A DNA stretch of 24,225 bases from CAYTRP01 sp964625145 (lineage in GTDB: Bacteria > Sumerlaeota > Sumerlaeia > SLMS01 > JAHLLQ01): contig CAZVAQ010000039.1 of the NCBI GenBank assembly GCA_964625145.1, forward strand, positions 1 through 24,225. The letters run 5' to 3'. The notes under the pieces are model-generated. The model ran no database searches. It saw only the letters and a program-made list of their open reading frames with translations, and was not told where the DNA came from. Position numbers and translations under genes: made by a program. Below, one piece after another: positions 7,467 to 17,297 of the stretch (its first letter is position 1; every line of letters begins with the position of its first letter).

Positions 7467-8498
7467 TCACTGGATGATGTCAACTCGTCTCTCACCCTTG
7501 ACAATTTCACCGATGATGGTGGCGTCCTCGCCGGCACGGCGCAGGACCTCGCAACAGCCCTTTGCATCCTTGGCCCGCATCACGAAGACATAGCCGATGC
7601 CCATGTTGAAGACGCGGAACATCTCGTCCGTGTCAACATCGCCCCATTTCTGGAGCAGTTGGAAGAGTGCCGGCACCTGCCATGACTTGCCGTCGATGAC
7701 GGCGCCCGCATCATCCGGGAGAACGCGAACCAGGTTCCCCGGCAGGCCACCGCCGGTGATGTGGGCCATGGCGCGCGGGGTAACGCGCTTGAGGACCTTC
7801 TTCACCGCGCGCGCATAAAGGCGCGTGGGGGCGAGCAGTGCCTCGCCCAGCGTGGTACCCAACTGCGGAACATGGCGGGAGAGGCGCGCGCGCTTGCGCT
7901 CTAGGATCGCGCGCACGAGGCTGAACCCGTTGCTGTGCACGCCGGAGGAGGCGACGCCGACCAGCACGTCTCCCGGTTTGACTCCGCTGCCGTCGATGAC
8001 TTTTGAGCGGTCGACGATTCCGACCCCGAAACCTGCGAGATCGAAATCGCCCGGCTTGTAGACCCCGGGCATCTCGGCCGTCTCGCCACCAATCAGTTCC
8101 ATCCCGCAATCGTCACAGGCGCGGCGAATGCCGCCGATGACGGCATCGGCCTCGTCGACATTCAAATTTCCGGTCGCATAGTAATCGAGGAAGAAGAGCG
8201 GCCGCGCGCCGCACACGAGCAGATCGTTCACGACCATGCCGACAAGGTCCTGTCCGATTGTGCCGAGGGCCTTCGCCTCGCGCGCGAGGAGGAGCTTGGT
8301 GCCCACGCCATCGGTGGAGGCGACGAGCATGGGATTGCGCATGCCCTTGGTCTCGAGCGGAAAGAGCCCGGAGAATCCTCCGATGCCCGCATTGGCCGCG
8401 CGCAGACGATCGACAAGCGCATCCCCCGCGTCGATGGAAACACCGGCGCGTTCGTATGAGAGAGGCTTGGTGCTCTTGCGGCTCCGGGGGGTCTTCAT
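7467..8498 (-). CDS. purM: Phosphoribosylformylglycinamidine cyclo-ligase (AIR synthetase)
   Basis: The product is 343 aa, normal for the family. It performs the ATP-dependent ring closure of FGAM to AIR. Diagnostic segments are YERAGVSIDAGDALVDRL at the N-terminus, STDGVGTKL (ATP/phosphate site), GGETAEMPG, and HITGGGLPGNL in the second half, all PurM signatures of the PurM/PurL/ThiL/SelD superfamily. Its ATG overlaps the purF stop by 4 bp (ATGA). The substrate FGAM is made by the PurSQL complex encoded just upstream. A basic, Ser-rich N-terminal extension (MKTPRSRKSTK) precedes the conserved part. Confidence 0.95.
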   Translation of the reverse strand: MKTPRSRKSTKPLSYERAGVSIDAGDALVDRLRAANAGIGGFSGLFPLETKGMRNPMLVASTDGVGTKLLLAREAKALGTIGQDLVGMVVNDLLVCGARPLFFLDYYATGNLNVDEADAVIGGIRRACDDCGMELIGGETAEMPGVYKPGDFDLAGFGVGIVDRSKVIDGSGVKPGDVLVGVASSGVHSNGFSLVRAILERKRARLSRHVPQLGTTLGEALLAPTRLYARAVKKVLKRVTPRAMAHITGGGLPGNLVRVLPDDAGAVIDGKSWQVPALFQLLQKWGDVDTDEMFRVFNMGIGYVFVMRAKDAKGCCEVLRRAGEDATIIGEIVKGERRVDIIQ

Positions 8499-9940
8499 AC
8501 CACGAGGGCCCTTTCCGCGACCGCGCCGGAGACCTTGCGCGGGCGACCATCAGGATAACGACCGGTGAAGCAGGAGGTGCAGTAGGACAGTGTCTTGGGC
8601 ACGGCGCGCATCAGGCCGTCGAGGCTGATGAAGGCGAGTGAGTCGACTTCGAGATAGTCGCGCATCTGGTCCACCGACATGCGGTTGGCAATGAGACGGG
8701 ACTCGTCCGGCGTGTCGATGCCATAGAAGCACGGATGCCGCCACGGCGGCGCGGTGATGCGGAAATGAATCTCGCGCGCGCCGGCTTCGCGAATGAGGCG
8801 CATGATCTTCAGCGAAGTTGTGCCGCGCACGATGGAGTCATCCACCACAACGACGCGGCGGCCGGAAAGGGCTTCGCGCACGGGGTTGAACTTCACCTTC
8901 ACGCCGAAGTCGCGACTGGCCTGCTCCGGCGCGATGAAGGTGCGCCCCACATAGTGCGAGCGAATCAAGCCGTGCTCGAGCGGAATGCCCGATTCGCGCG
9001 AGAACCCGAGTGCGGCGGCATTGGAGGAATCCGGCACGGAGATGACGACATCCGCGTCGGCGGGTGCTTCGCGGGCCAGTTCCTCGCCGAGCTTCAGGCG
9101 ATAGTGGTAGATGCTGTGGTTGCTGGCGATGCTGTCCGGGCGGGAGTAATAGATGAGCTCGAAAACGCAGAAGGTCGGTGGGGCCGCCTGCGGGAGCGCT
9201 TGAAACTTCTCCACGCCGCCATTGCGGAAACAGACCACTTCGCCCGGAAGCAATTCGCGCAGGAACGTCGCGCCCATGATGTCCAAGGCGCACGTCTCCG
9301 AGGCGATGACCCACCCATCCTCGATCTTGCCGAGGCAGAGCGGCCGGAAACCATGGGGATCCTTGACCGCCCACAACTCATTGTCGCGAAGGATCGTGAA
9401 CGAGTAAGCGCCATGAAGGCGGCGCAACGCGGTGACGAGTGCCTGCTGGAAGTCCTCCTCGCGGTTTTGCGCCACGAGGTGGATCAGCAGTTCGCTGTCG
9501 GCGGTGGATTGAAAGATGGCACCGTTGGCTTCCAGCGCACGGGCCAACTCGTCGGCATTGGTCAGGTTGCCATTGTGGGCGACCGCCATGTTGCCGCCGC
9601 GATAGTTTGCCATCAGCGGCTGGGCATTGCACGCGCGGCTGCCGCCGGCGGTGGAATAGCGGACATGGCCGATGGCGACGTTGCCCGGCAGGTTCTCGAT
9701 GGAGCTGGCGGTCATCACGTCGGAAACCAGGCCAAGGCCCTTGTGCAGACGCATCTCGCAACCATCGTGAACGGCGACGCCGGCACTCTCCTGGCCACGA
9801 TGCTGCAATGAATAAAGGCCCAGCGTGACGAGCTGGGCCGCATCCGGATGGTTGTAAACGCCGACCACTCCGCACCCTTCGGGTTTGCGAGTGGCGTAAT
9901 CGGCGGCGGTAAAGGACTTGGGGGGTACTTCGTTGCTCAT
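8495..9940 (-). CDS. purF: Amidophosphoribosyltransferase (PRPP amidotransferase)
   Basis: The product is 481 aa from the ATG at 9940, which overlaps the purL stop (ATGA); an in-frame start 15 bp further upstream is also possible. It makes 5-phosphoribosylamine from PRPP and glutamine, the first committed purine step. A 22-residue leader precedes Cys23 (PEGCGVVGVYNHPDA), the Ntn-type nucleophile, so propeptide removal is expected as in Bacillus PurF. The PRPP motif VVVVDDSIVRGTTSLK is intact. Cysteines in TFCVFELIY, HPCFYG and the C-terminal YCTSCFTGRYP match the four ligands of the [4Fe-4S] cluster of the Bacillus-type enzyme. That makes this an oxygen-sensitive, iron-sulphur form rather than the E. 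coli form. Confidence 0.95.
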   Translation of the reverse strand: MSNEVPPKSFTAADYATRKPEGCGVVGVYNHPDAAQLVTLGLYSLQHRGQESAGVAVHDGCEMRLHKGLGLVSDVMTASSIENLPGNVAIGHVRYSTAGGSRACNAQPLMANYRGGNMAVAHNGNLTNADELARALEANGAIFQSTADSELLIHLVAQNREEDFQQALVTALRRLHGAYSFTILRDNELWAVKDPHGFRPLCLGKIEDGWVIASETCALDIMGATFLRELLPGEVVCFRNGGVEKFQALPQAAPPTFCVFELIYYSRPDSIASNHSIYHYRLKLGEELAREAPADADVVISVPDSSNAAALGFSRESGIPLEHGLIRSHYVGRTFIAPEQASRDFGVKVKFNPVREALSGRRVVVVDDSIVRGTTSLKIMRLIREAGAREIHFRITAPPWRHPCFYGIDTPDESRLIANRMSVDQMRDYLEVDSLAFISLDGLMRAVPKTLSYCTSCFTGRYPDGRPRKVSGAVAERALVV

Positions 9941-12141
9941 AACGCCTTGTCCCACGCGGAACGGACCGCTTGCAAGGGCAAGCTGACGCAGCCGCGGATG
10001 GTGAATACATCAGTTGCCGTTGTCCCCAGCCGGACAGCCCGAAGGCCGGCGCTTTCGCAGGCGGAGACGATGGCGGAAACGTTTTCTGGACGGCCGGTGA
10101 GGATGAACCGCGAGGGCTCCTCGCTGAGAAGCGACGCGGCGGTGTCCTCGTCCTCCGGCAGACGAACTTCGCAACCGACGCCTGTGCTGCTTGCGGCCAT
10201 TTCCGCCAGCGCGATCAGCAATCCGCCGTCGGAGATGTCCTTTGCCGCCGTGAGAAGACCCGCGCGGATCAGATCGAGGACCTTGGATTGCACGGCCTTC
10301 TCCACGTCCAAGTCCACCTTGACGGCCGGACCGATGACTTCGCCGGTCAAATCGCGCAGGATGCGGCTGCCGCCACAATGCGTCGCGGCGGGTCCGAGGA
10401 GGAGGATCTCATCACCAGCCGCGCTGAACGTTGAGAGTGTCAGATGCGATGGATTGCGGATGACGCCGACCATGCCGATGACTGGCGTGGGGAAGACGGC
10501 CATGCGCGGCGATTCGTTGTAGAGCGAGACGTTGCCACCGGTGACCGGCGTGTTGAGCGTGCGGCACGCATCGCCAAGGCCGCGGATGGATTCGTAAAGT
10601 TGCCATGCGCCGAGGGGTTTGCGCGGGCTGCCGAAGTTCAGGTTGTTGGTGACGGCGAGGGGCTCCGCACCGCACGCGACGAGATTGCGCGCGGCTTCGG
10701 CGACGACGCAGCGTGTGCCTTCGTACGGATCAAGCTGGCACCACAATCCATTGCCATCGATGGTGGATGCAAGCAGGCCGCTGTAACCGCGAAGGCGCAT
10801 CACAGCCGCTCCCCCACCGGGGCGCACAACGGTGTTGGTCTGGACTTCATGGTCGTACTGCTCGGTGATCCATTGCTTGTTGGCAAAGTGCGGCGACGAC
10901 AAAGCGCCCAGCAGCAGCGATTCCCAATCGCCCTTGCCCGATTGCAGGCTTTCAAGGATCTCGTGGCAATCCGGATACGTGTTGAGAGCGGGATCGTATT
11001 CCGCGACGGGGTCCGGCCAGGGAACTTCGTCGCAAATGGATGGAAGCGGAATGTCCGCCTCGATCCTGCCGTGGTGCTCGACAACGAAGCGATTGGTGTC
11101 GGTGGTCTCGCCGACGACGCACGCTTCCAGATCCCACTTCTCCAGGATCTTCGCGACGGCGCCCAGATCTTCCGGCGCGACGACGGCGAGCATGCGCTCC
11201 TGCGATTCGCTGAGGAGCAGTTCGTAGGCGGTGAGATTCAACGCCCGCTGCGGGACCCTGTCGAGGTCCATGCGCAGGCCGAGGCCACCCTTGGACGCCA
11301 TCTCCGTGGAGGAGCACGTCAGGCCCGCGGCGCCCATGTCCTGCAGGGCGATGAGCTTGCCGGAAACCACAAGTTCGAGCGTGGCTTCCAGGATCTTCTT
11401 CTCCATGAAGGGATCGCCAACCTGCACGCAGGGGCGATCGTCGGCGGATTCATCTGTCAGTTCGGTGCTGGCGAATGTGGCGCCGTGGATGCCGTCGCGA
11501 CCGGTGGCATTGCCGTAATACACGAGCAGGTTGCCAGTGCCGCGAGCCTTGGCAGTCATCAGATCGTTCTTCTTCGCGATGCCAATGGCCATCACGTTGA
11601 CCAGGCAATTGTCCGTGTAACAGGGGTCGATGCTGAACTCGCCACCGAGCACGGGCACGCCCACGCAGTTGCCATAATCTGCAATGCCGGAGACGACGCC
11701 ATGGATGATCCAATCGTTGCGCGCCTCTCCCGGAGGACCAAAGCGCAGCGCATCGAAGAGCGCGACAGGTCGCGCGCCCATGGCGAAGATGTCGCGCAGG
11801 ATGCCGCCGACACCAGTCGCCGCGCCTTGGTAGGGCTCAACGGCGCTGGGGTGATTGTGCGACTCGACCTTGAAGACACAGGCGAAGTCCTCGCCGATGT
11901 CGATCGTGCCGGCGTTTTCACCGGGGCCCTGCAACACGATGGGAGACTTCGTGGGAAGTGTCGCGAGATGCTTGCGCGTGTGCTTGTAGGAGCAATGCTC
12001 CGACCACATGACGGAGTACACGCCGAGTTCCGTGATGGTCGGTTCGCGGCCAAGGACTTCCTTGATGCGCGCGTATTCCTTGGGCGTGAGGCCGTGGTCG
12101 GCGATGATTTCGGGGGTGATTTGGAACGTGGTAGCAGTCAT
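9937..12141 (-). CDS. purL: FGAM synthase subunit PurL (small type)
   Basis: The product is 734 aa, the usual size of the small PurL that needs PurS and PurQ. It is the ATP-dependent synthetase subunit that converts FGAR to FGAM with ammonia from PurQ. The N-terminal part carries TELGVYSVMWSEHCSYKHTR (linker/active-site region), followed by two PurM-like halves with GVGGILRDIFAMGARPVA, QDMGAAGLTCSSTEMA and VTGGNVSLYNE. The start lies one base after the purQ stop, with GGAGG about 15 bases upstream, so coupling to purQ is likely. The stop overlaps the purF start. Confidence 0.95.
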   Translation of the reverse strand: MTATTFQITPEIIADHGLTPKEYARIKEVLGREPTITELGVYSVMWSEHCSYKHTRKHLATLPTKSPIVLQGPGENAGTIDIGEDFACVFKVESHNHPSAVEPYQGAATGVGGILRDIFAMGARPVALFDALRFGPPGEARNDWIIHGVVSGIADYGNCVGVPVLGGEFSIDPCYTDNCLVNVMAIGIAKKNDLMTAKARGTGNLLVYYGNATGRDGIHGATFASTELTDESADDRPCVQVGDPFMEKKILEATLELVVSGKLIALQDMGAAGLTCSSTEMASKGGLGLRMDLDRVPQRALNLTAYELLLSESQERMLAVVAPEDLGAVAKILEKWDLEACVVGETTDTNRFVVEHHGRIEADIPLPSICDEVPWPDPVAEYDPALNTYPDCHEILESLQSGKGDWESLLLGALSSPHFANKQWITEQYDHEVQTNTVVRPGGGAAVMRLRGYSGLLASTIDGNGLWCQLDPYEGTRCVVAEAARNLVACGAEPLAVTNNLNFGSPRKPLGAWQLYESIRGLGDACRTLNTPVTGGNVSLYNESPRMAVFPTPVIGMVGVIRNPSHLTLSTFSAAGDEILLLGPAATHCGGSRILRDLTGEVIGPAVKVDLDVEKAVQSKVLDLIRAGLLTAAKDISDGGLLIALAEMAASSTGVGCEVRLPEDEDTAASLLSEEPSRFILTGRPENVSAIVSACESAGLRAVRLGTTATDVFTIRGCVSLPLQAVRSAWDKAL

Positions 12142-12142
12142 G

Positions 12143-12850
12143 TCAGGTAGCGGCCACCTCCGCCATCGCCGTCACGGCGCGAAGAATCTTCAAGCCATCG
12201 GTGCCGCCGATGAGTGACTCGACGGCGCGTTCGGGGTGCGGCATCATGCCGATGACGTTGCCGGCGGCGTTGCGCACGGAAGCGATGTTGTCAAAGGAGC
12301 CGTTCGGATTCGATTCCGCGGTCGTGTTGCCGTTGGCATCGCAGTAGCGGAACACGGCGGCGGCGTTGGCCTGTGCGTGCATCGCGGGGGGCACAAAGTA
12401 GTTTCCATAGCCGTGCGCGATGGGGATGCGGAGCACTTCGCCGGCCTTCAGTTCGCCGGTTTGCAGGACCGGGCCGGCAGTTTCCTCGACGCGCAGGAAG
12501 ACGTCCTTGCAGCGAAAGCGCAGGCCGGTGTTCTTCATCAGCGCGCCGGGAAGCAGACCGGACTCGACGAGAATCTGGAAGCCATTGCACACGCCGAGGA
12601 TGCGCGTGCCGCGGGCGGCGTGCTCCTTAACCGATTGCATGACCGGCGACATGGCTGCGAGGGCGCCCGTGCGCAGCGCGTCGCCATAGGTGAAACCGCC
12701 CGGGATGAAGATGGCGTCGATGTCGTCCGGCACCTGGTCCTTGTGCCAGACCTCGATGACATCGCAGCGAAGCACATCGCGCAAGGCGTGGACGGCGTCG
12801 CGCTCGCAGTTCGATCCGGGGAAGACAATGACGGCCCAGCGTGTGGTCAC
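12143..12850 (-). CDS. purQ: FGAM synthase glutaminase subunit PurQ
   Basis: The product is 235 aa. It is a class I glutamine amidotransferase that releases ammonia for PurL. The catalytic triad is visible: Cys88 in GVCNGFQIL, H205 and E207 in MMPHPERAVE. The N-terminus WAVIVFPGSNCERD is typical. I choose GTG at 12850 because AAGGAGG lies exactly seven bases upstream and the GTG overlaps the purS stop (GTGA). A longer frame beginning at 12883 would add 11 residues inside purS and has no conserved content. It is translationally linked with purS and purL, the three subunits of one complex. Confidence 0.94.
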   Translation of the reverse strand: MTTRWAVIVFPGSNCERDAVHALRDVLRCDVIEVWHKDQVPDDIDAIFIPGGFTYGDALRTGALAAMSPVMQSVKEHAARGTRILGVCNGFQILVESGLLPGALMKNTGLRFRCKDVFLRVEETAGPVLQTGELKAGEVLRIPIAHGYGNYFVPPAMHAQANAAAVFRYCDANGNTTAESNPNGSFDNIASVRNAAGNVIGMMPHPERAVESLIGGTDGLKILRAVTAMAEVAAT

Positions 12851-13110
12851 CGCGCGGCCTCCTTGGAGTCGACGATGCTCCATGTGAAATCCTCGAGGAG
12901 CGGGTTGCTGAGTGTCTCGGTGCAGAGGCGCTCGATTTCCGGACGCGCTTCCTCGACGCTCGCGGCGTCGATCTCCAGCATGAACGACTTGCCCGCGCGA
13001 ATGGAGGCAACGGTGCCATGACCCGCGGCGCGGACGGCCTGGGTGATGGCCTGGCCCTGCACATCAAGGATGTCCGGCCGGAGATGAACGAGAACGTGAA
13101 CGGTGAGCAT
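12847..13110 (-). CDS. purS: FGAM synthase subunit PurS
   Basis: The product is 87 aa from the ATG at 13110. PurS is the small subunit that holds PurL and PurQ together and helps ammonia transfer. The start MLTVHVLVHLRPDILDVQG aligns with the family pattern of a beta strand, then (K/R)xxxxDxQG. The middle ASIRAGKSFMLEI is also typical. A TTG overlapping the purC stop (13140) could add ten residues (THPTPDSRS...), but these are not conserved. No clear Shine-Dalgarno is seen before either start. The gene is easily missed because of its size. Confidence 0.9.
   Translation of the reverse strand: MLTVHVLVHLRPDILDVQGQAITQAVRAAGHGTVASIRAGKSFMLEIDAASVEEARPEIERLCTETLSNPLLEDFTWSIVDSKEAAR
12858..12864 (-). 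promoter_or_regulatory. Ribosome binding site fixing the purQ GTG start
   Basis: A full AAGGAGG on the minus strand lies inside the end of purS, with a 7-nt spacer to the GTG at 12850. It is the strongest Shine-Dalgarno in the operon and argues against the longer upstream frame. Confidence 0.75.
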
Positions 13111-13136
13111 GGAGCGGGAGTCCGGGGTGGGATGGG

Positions 13137-14033
13137 TCAAGCGTTGCGGTCGAGAGCTTCCTCCAGCGTGGTTCCGGTTATCAACTCGAACGCGCGGACG
13201 TAACGGCGGGACAGCTCGGCGATCACTTCGGGTAGAAGTACCGGTGGCTGCCCATCGCCGCGAAAGCCCTGCGCCTCCAGCCAGTCGCGGAGGAATTGCT
13301 TGTCGAAAGCCTGCTCCCCGGAGCCGGTCGATTCGGCGAGGCGATAGCGCGACGAATCCGGCGTGAAGATCTCATCGATGAGCAGGAGTTGGCCGTTCGC
13401 GTCGTGGCCAAATTCAAACTTTGTGTCGAGCAGCAGGATGCCGCGCGGGGCGAGGAGGTCATAGGCGAAACGATAGAGGGCGATGCTGAGCTCGCGAAGC
13501 AGGTCCGCCAGTTCGCGGCCAGCCATCTCGCGCATCTGGTCAAAGGTGATGTTCTCGTCGTGGCCGGATTCGGCCTTGGTGGCCGGGGTGAAGATCGGCT
13601 CGGGGAGGCGGTCGTAGCGCTTGAGCCCGGCGGGGAGTTCATGGCCGGCGACGCGGCCGGACTCGCGGTACTCGCGCCAGCCAGATCCGTCCAGATGCCC
13701 GCGCACGACGCATTCAAATCGCACCGGCGTGGCGCGCCTGGCCTTGGCGACGCGGCCGCGAAGGGCCTTCGCATCTTCTGATCCGGCACCGAAAATCTCC
13801 GACGCGCGGACGGACACGAGATGGTTCGGCACGATGTGACGCGTGCGCTCGAACCACCAGGCGCTGAGCAGGTTCAACACCTCCGCCTTGTGAGGAACAG
13901 GCTCCGGAAAGACCACGTCGAACGCGCTGACACGCGAGGACGTGACGAGAAGCAAATGCCCTGCATCGAGGTCATACACCTCGCGCACCTTGCCGCGGTA
14001 GAGGCGCTTGAGATTGGCGAATTGGATGGACAT
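13137..14033 (-). CDS. purC: SAICAR synthetase (PurC)
   Basis: The product is 298 aa. It ligates aspartate to CAIR to give SAICAR. The N-terminus KRLYRGKVREVYDLD with LLLVTSSRVSAFDVVFPEPVPHK is the ATP-binding signature. Further conserved parts are FECVVRGHLDGSGWREY, ESGHDENITFDQM, and LLDTKFEFGHDANGQLLLIDEIFTPDSSRY. It is the longer form (near 300 aa) rather than the 240-aa E. coli/Bacillus form. It begins the tightly packed part of the operon, after a 72-bp gap from guaA that contains a heptamer array. No strong ribosome binding site precedes the ATG. Confidence 0.95.
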   Translation of the reverse strand: MSIQFANLKRLYRGKVREVYDLDAGHLLLVTSSRVSAFDVVFPEPVPHKAEVLNLLSAWWFERTRHIVPNHLVSVRASEIFGAGSEDAKALRGRVAKARRATPVRFECVVRGHLDGSGWREYRESGRVAGHELPAGLKRYDRLPEPIFTPATKAESGHDENITFDQMREMAGRELADLLRELSIALYRFAYDLLAPRGILLLDTKFEFGHDANGQLLLIDEIFTPDSSRYRLAESTGSGEQAFDKQFLRDWLEAQGFRGDGQPPVLLPEVIAELSRRYVRAFELITGTTLEEALDRNA

Positions 14034-14056
14034 CAGTGGAGACTCAGGAAGTGTTT

Positions 14057-14105
14057 ACCGCGGAGGCACGATGAATACGGAGTTTTCACTCTTCACTCTT
14101 CCCCC
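14057..14105. repeat. Short tandem repeats between guaA and purC
   Basis: Two perfect heptamers TTCACTC (14085-14091, 14092-14098) and a degenerate TTCCCCC (14099-14105) run directly into the guaA stop codon at 14106. Just beside them, 14057-14082 holds a looser repeat of the CGCGGAGG / CACGATGAA / TACGGAG type. These fill most of the 72-bp guaA-purC gap, the only break in the purC-side packing of the operon. Confidence 0.65.
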
Positions 14106-15635
<1,530 letters not shown>

Positions 15636-15720
15636 GGGCGATGCCGAGACTTTCTTCCATGGGTCTGTGAACAGCGTCGAAGTACCAATGGGTCGGGCAT
15701 TCAGCCCTCCGCTTGTCGCA

Positions 15721-15790
15721 GGTCACCAACCCGGGGCGATGCCCCAGGCTGGCAAGAGTTCGCGCCCTCGGCGCTGGGTCCGGAATGACC
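15721..15790. repeat. Branched palindromic intergenic element between guaB3 and guaA
   Basis: An outer stem GGTCA/TGACC (15721-15725 and 15786-15790), extended by ACCC/GGGT, encloses two perfect hairpins: GGGGC-GAT-GCCCC (15733-15745) and GCGCC-CTC-GGCGC (15762-15774). This layout is like REP/BIME-type elements or a small non-autonomous mobile repeat. Nothing in the surrounding 249-bp gap looks like a gene. In the transcript it could act as a processing or stability structure. Confidence 0.55.
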
Positions 15791-15837
15791 TGAAGTTGGT
15801 CTCAAGAGTTGGAAGCCCTTTCGACAATCGCCCCGCC

Positions 15838-15886
15838 TTCTCTCTCAATCCTTCACCCTTCACTCTTCTCTCTTCACCCTTCCCTT
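15838..15886. repeat. Seven-unit heptamer array at the guaB3 stop
   Basis: Seven consecutive 7-base units in phase: TTCTCTC, TCAATCC, TTCACCC, TTCACTC, TTCTCTC, TTCACCC, TTCCCTT. The last unit runs into the guaB3 stop codon (15885-15887). It is purine-rich on the coding (minus) strand. Confidence 0.8.
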
Positions 15887-17045
15887 ACTTCCCCATTCCA
15901 ATCCGCTGGGTGCGCTGGTAGAGCTTGCCTTCGCTCTTGATGGCCGGGGCGATGATGATCTCGGTCATCTGGAAGTCCTTGAGGTTCCGCGCGCCGACCG
16001 AGCCCATGCAGGTCTTGATGGCTCCGACAATGTTCTGCGACCCGTCGTCGACGTGGGCGGGGCCGTAGAGGATCTCCTCCAGGGAGCCGGTCGTGCCGAC
16101 ATGAACGCGCGTGCCGCGGGGCAGGTTGTGATGCGGGGTGGCCATGCCCCAGTGATAGCCGCGGCCGGGGGCTTCCTTGGCCTTGGCAAAGGCGCTGCCG
16201 ACGACGACGGCGTCGGCGCCGCAGGCGAGGGCCTTGCAGATGTCGCCGCCCTTGCTCATGCCGCCGTCGGTGATGATGGGGATGTAGCGGCCGGTACGCT
16301 TGTAGTAGAAGTCGCGGGCGAAGGCGCAATCGACGGTGGCGGTGACTTGGGGGACGCCGAGGCCGAGCACGCCGCGGGAGGTGCAGGCCTCGCCGGGGCC
16401 GACGCCGACGAGGATGCCGGCGGGGTTACATTCCATCAGTTCGAGACAGGCTTCGGTGGTCACGGTGTTGCCGATGATGACCGGGGCCTTCATTTCCGCG
16501 CAGACCTTCTTGAGGTCCACGGTCTCGTGCTTGCTCGATTCGTAGCGGACGGTGGAGACGGTGGCCTGGATGACGAAGATGTCGACGCCGGCCTCCTCGG
16601 CGATCTTGCCGAATCGGGTGGCCTTGGGCGGGATGGACGAGACGACGGCCTTCTGGCCACTAGCCTTGATCTCCTCGATGCGGCGGGCGATCAGGTCTTC
16701 CTTGATGGGGGCGGAGTAGATCTTCTGGACGATGCCCGTGGAGTCGCCGGGTTCGCTGGTGGCGATGGCCTGCAGCGCGTCGGTGGGATCCTCGTAGCGG
16801 GTCTGGACGCCTTCCAGGTTCAGGATGCCGAAGCCGCCCATCTCGCCCATGCGAATGGCGAAGGGGACGTCCACAACCCCGTCCATGGCCGCGGCGATGA
16901 TGGGGATGGGGAATTTTTGGCCACCGATCTCCCAGGAGGTGTCGGTGTCATCGGGGTCGATGGTCAGGGTTCCGGGGACCAGGGCGATTTCGTCGAGTCC
17001 ATACGTCTGGCGGGCCTTTCGCCCTCTACCGATCCACATGCCCAT
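15885..17045 (-). CDS. guaB3: GuaB3-type IMP dehydrogenase family protein (no CBS domain)
   Basis: The product is 386 aa from the ATG at 17045, chosen for GGAG ten bases upstream; the ATG two codons later is also possible. It is an IMPDH/GMP reductase-type TIM barrel. IIAAAMDGVVDVPFA, VVSSIPPKA, GVGPGEACTSRG with the likely catalytic Cys221, and IITDGGMSKGGDICKALACGADAVVVGSA (phosphate site) are all present. The stretch from about 85 to 130 that holds the CBS pair in normal GuaB has none. The GEACTSRGVLGLG motif and the C-terminal ARNLKDFQMTEIIIAP fit the GuaB3 subgroup of actinobacteria and cyanobacteria. Sitting directly before guaA, it most likely supplies XMP from IMP; GMP reductase activity cannot be excluded by sequence. 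Confidence 0.88.
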   Translation of the reverse strand: MGMWIGRGRKARQTYGLDEIALVPGTLTIDPDDTDTSWEIGGQKFPIPIIAAAMDGVVDVPFAIRMGEMGGFGILNLEGVQTRYEDPTDALQAIATSEPGDSTGIVQKIYSAPIKEDLIARRIEEIKASGQKAVVSSIPPKATRFGKIAEEAGVDIFVIQATVSTVRYESSKHETVDLKKVCAEMKAPVIIGNTVTTEACLELMECNPAGILVGVGPGEACTSRGVLGLGVPQVTATVDCAFARDFYYKRTGRYIPIITDGGMSKGGDICKALACGADAVVVGSAFAKAKEAPGRGYHWGMATPHHNLPRGTRVHVGTTGSLEEILYGPAHVDDGSQNIVGAIKTCMGSVGARNLKDFQMTEIIIAPAIKSEGKLYQRTQRIGMGK

Positions 17046-17120
17046 GAGGCCATTTCTCCTTTGGTCAGATTGTCTGGCAAGGGACGCGTCGGGGGGCTGC
17101 CTCAAAGCACATAGGCCAAC

Positions 17121-17146
17121 TGGCACACCTCGGGAGTGAGGTGCCA
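17121..17146 (-). promoter_or_regulatory. Hairpin in the guaB3 leader
   Basis: TGGCACACCTC and GAGGTGCCA (plus-strand coordinates) pair around a 6-nt loop with a 2-nt bulge, about 75 nt before the guaB3 start. Further upstream (about 17175-17217) are two alternative pairings, ATGC/GCAT with CGCG/CGCG, or CAACGC/GCGTTG, which cannot form together. No U-tract follows, so this is not a clear attenuator. Confidence 0.3.
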
Positions 17147-17220
17147 AATCGGGCTGTCGGGGTTGGATGGGAGCTTTGGGTCAACGCCGGATGCCGCGTC
17201 CTCGCGTTGGCATGCGGTCG

Positions 17221-17254
17221 TGTGGCACCCGGCTTCGGGGCGTGTCAACGGCGA
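17221..17254 (-). promoter_or_regulatory. Candidate promoter of the guaB3-pyrE operon
   Basis: TTGACA (17243-17248, minus strand) lies within TCGCCGTTGACACGCCCCG, which differs from the 6S RNA promoter region by one base in 19. No good -10 hexamer is seen at 16-18 bp (CCACAC region), so the start site is uncertain. If it is used, the leader before guaB3 is about 165 nt. No known riboswitch is recognised there. Confidence 0.4.
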
Positions 17255-17297
17255 TGGTGTACTTGTGAAAAAACGCGCGAGTAACCGCTCCATTGCA

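Noticed and set aside
7460..7567. Longer pyrB frame starting at 7567
   Set aside because: The extra 36 residues lie inside the end of purM, are not conserved, and the ATG at 7459 has its own ribosome binding site.
10444..12150. 568-aa plus-strand open frame opposite purL
   Set aside because: It is an antisense shadow of GC-rich coding DNA; purL explains the region with full-length family similarity.
17046..17147. N-terminal extension of guaB3 to 17147
   Set aside because: It runs through the likely leader hairpin, has no family similarity, and the ATG at 17045 has GGAG in place.
17268..17297. Intrinsic terminator after the C25 peptidase
   Set aside because: There is a run of six T on the minus strand, but the preceding sequence forms only a 3-bp stem.
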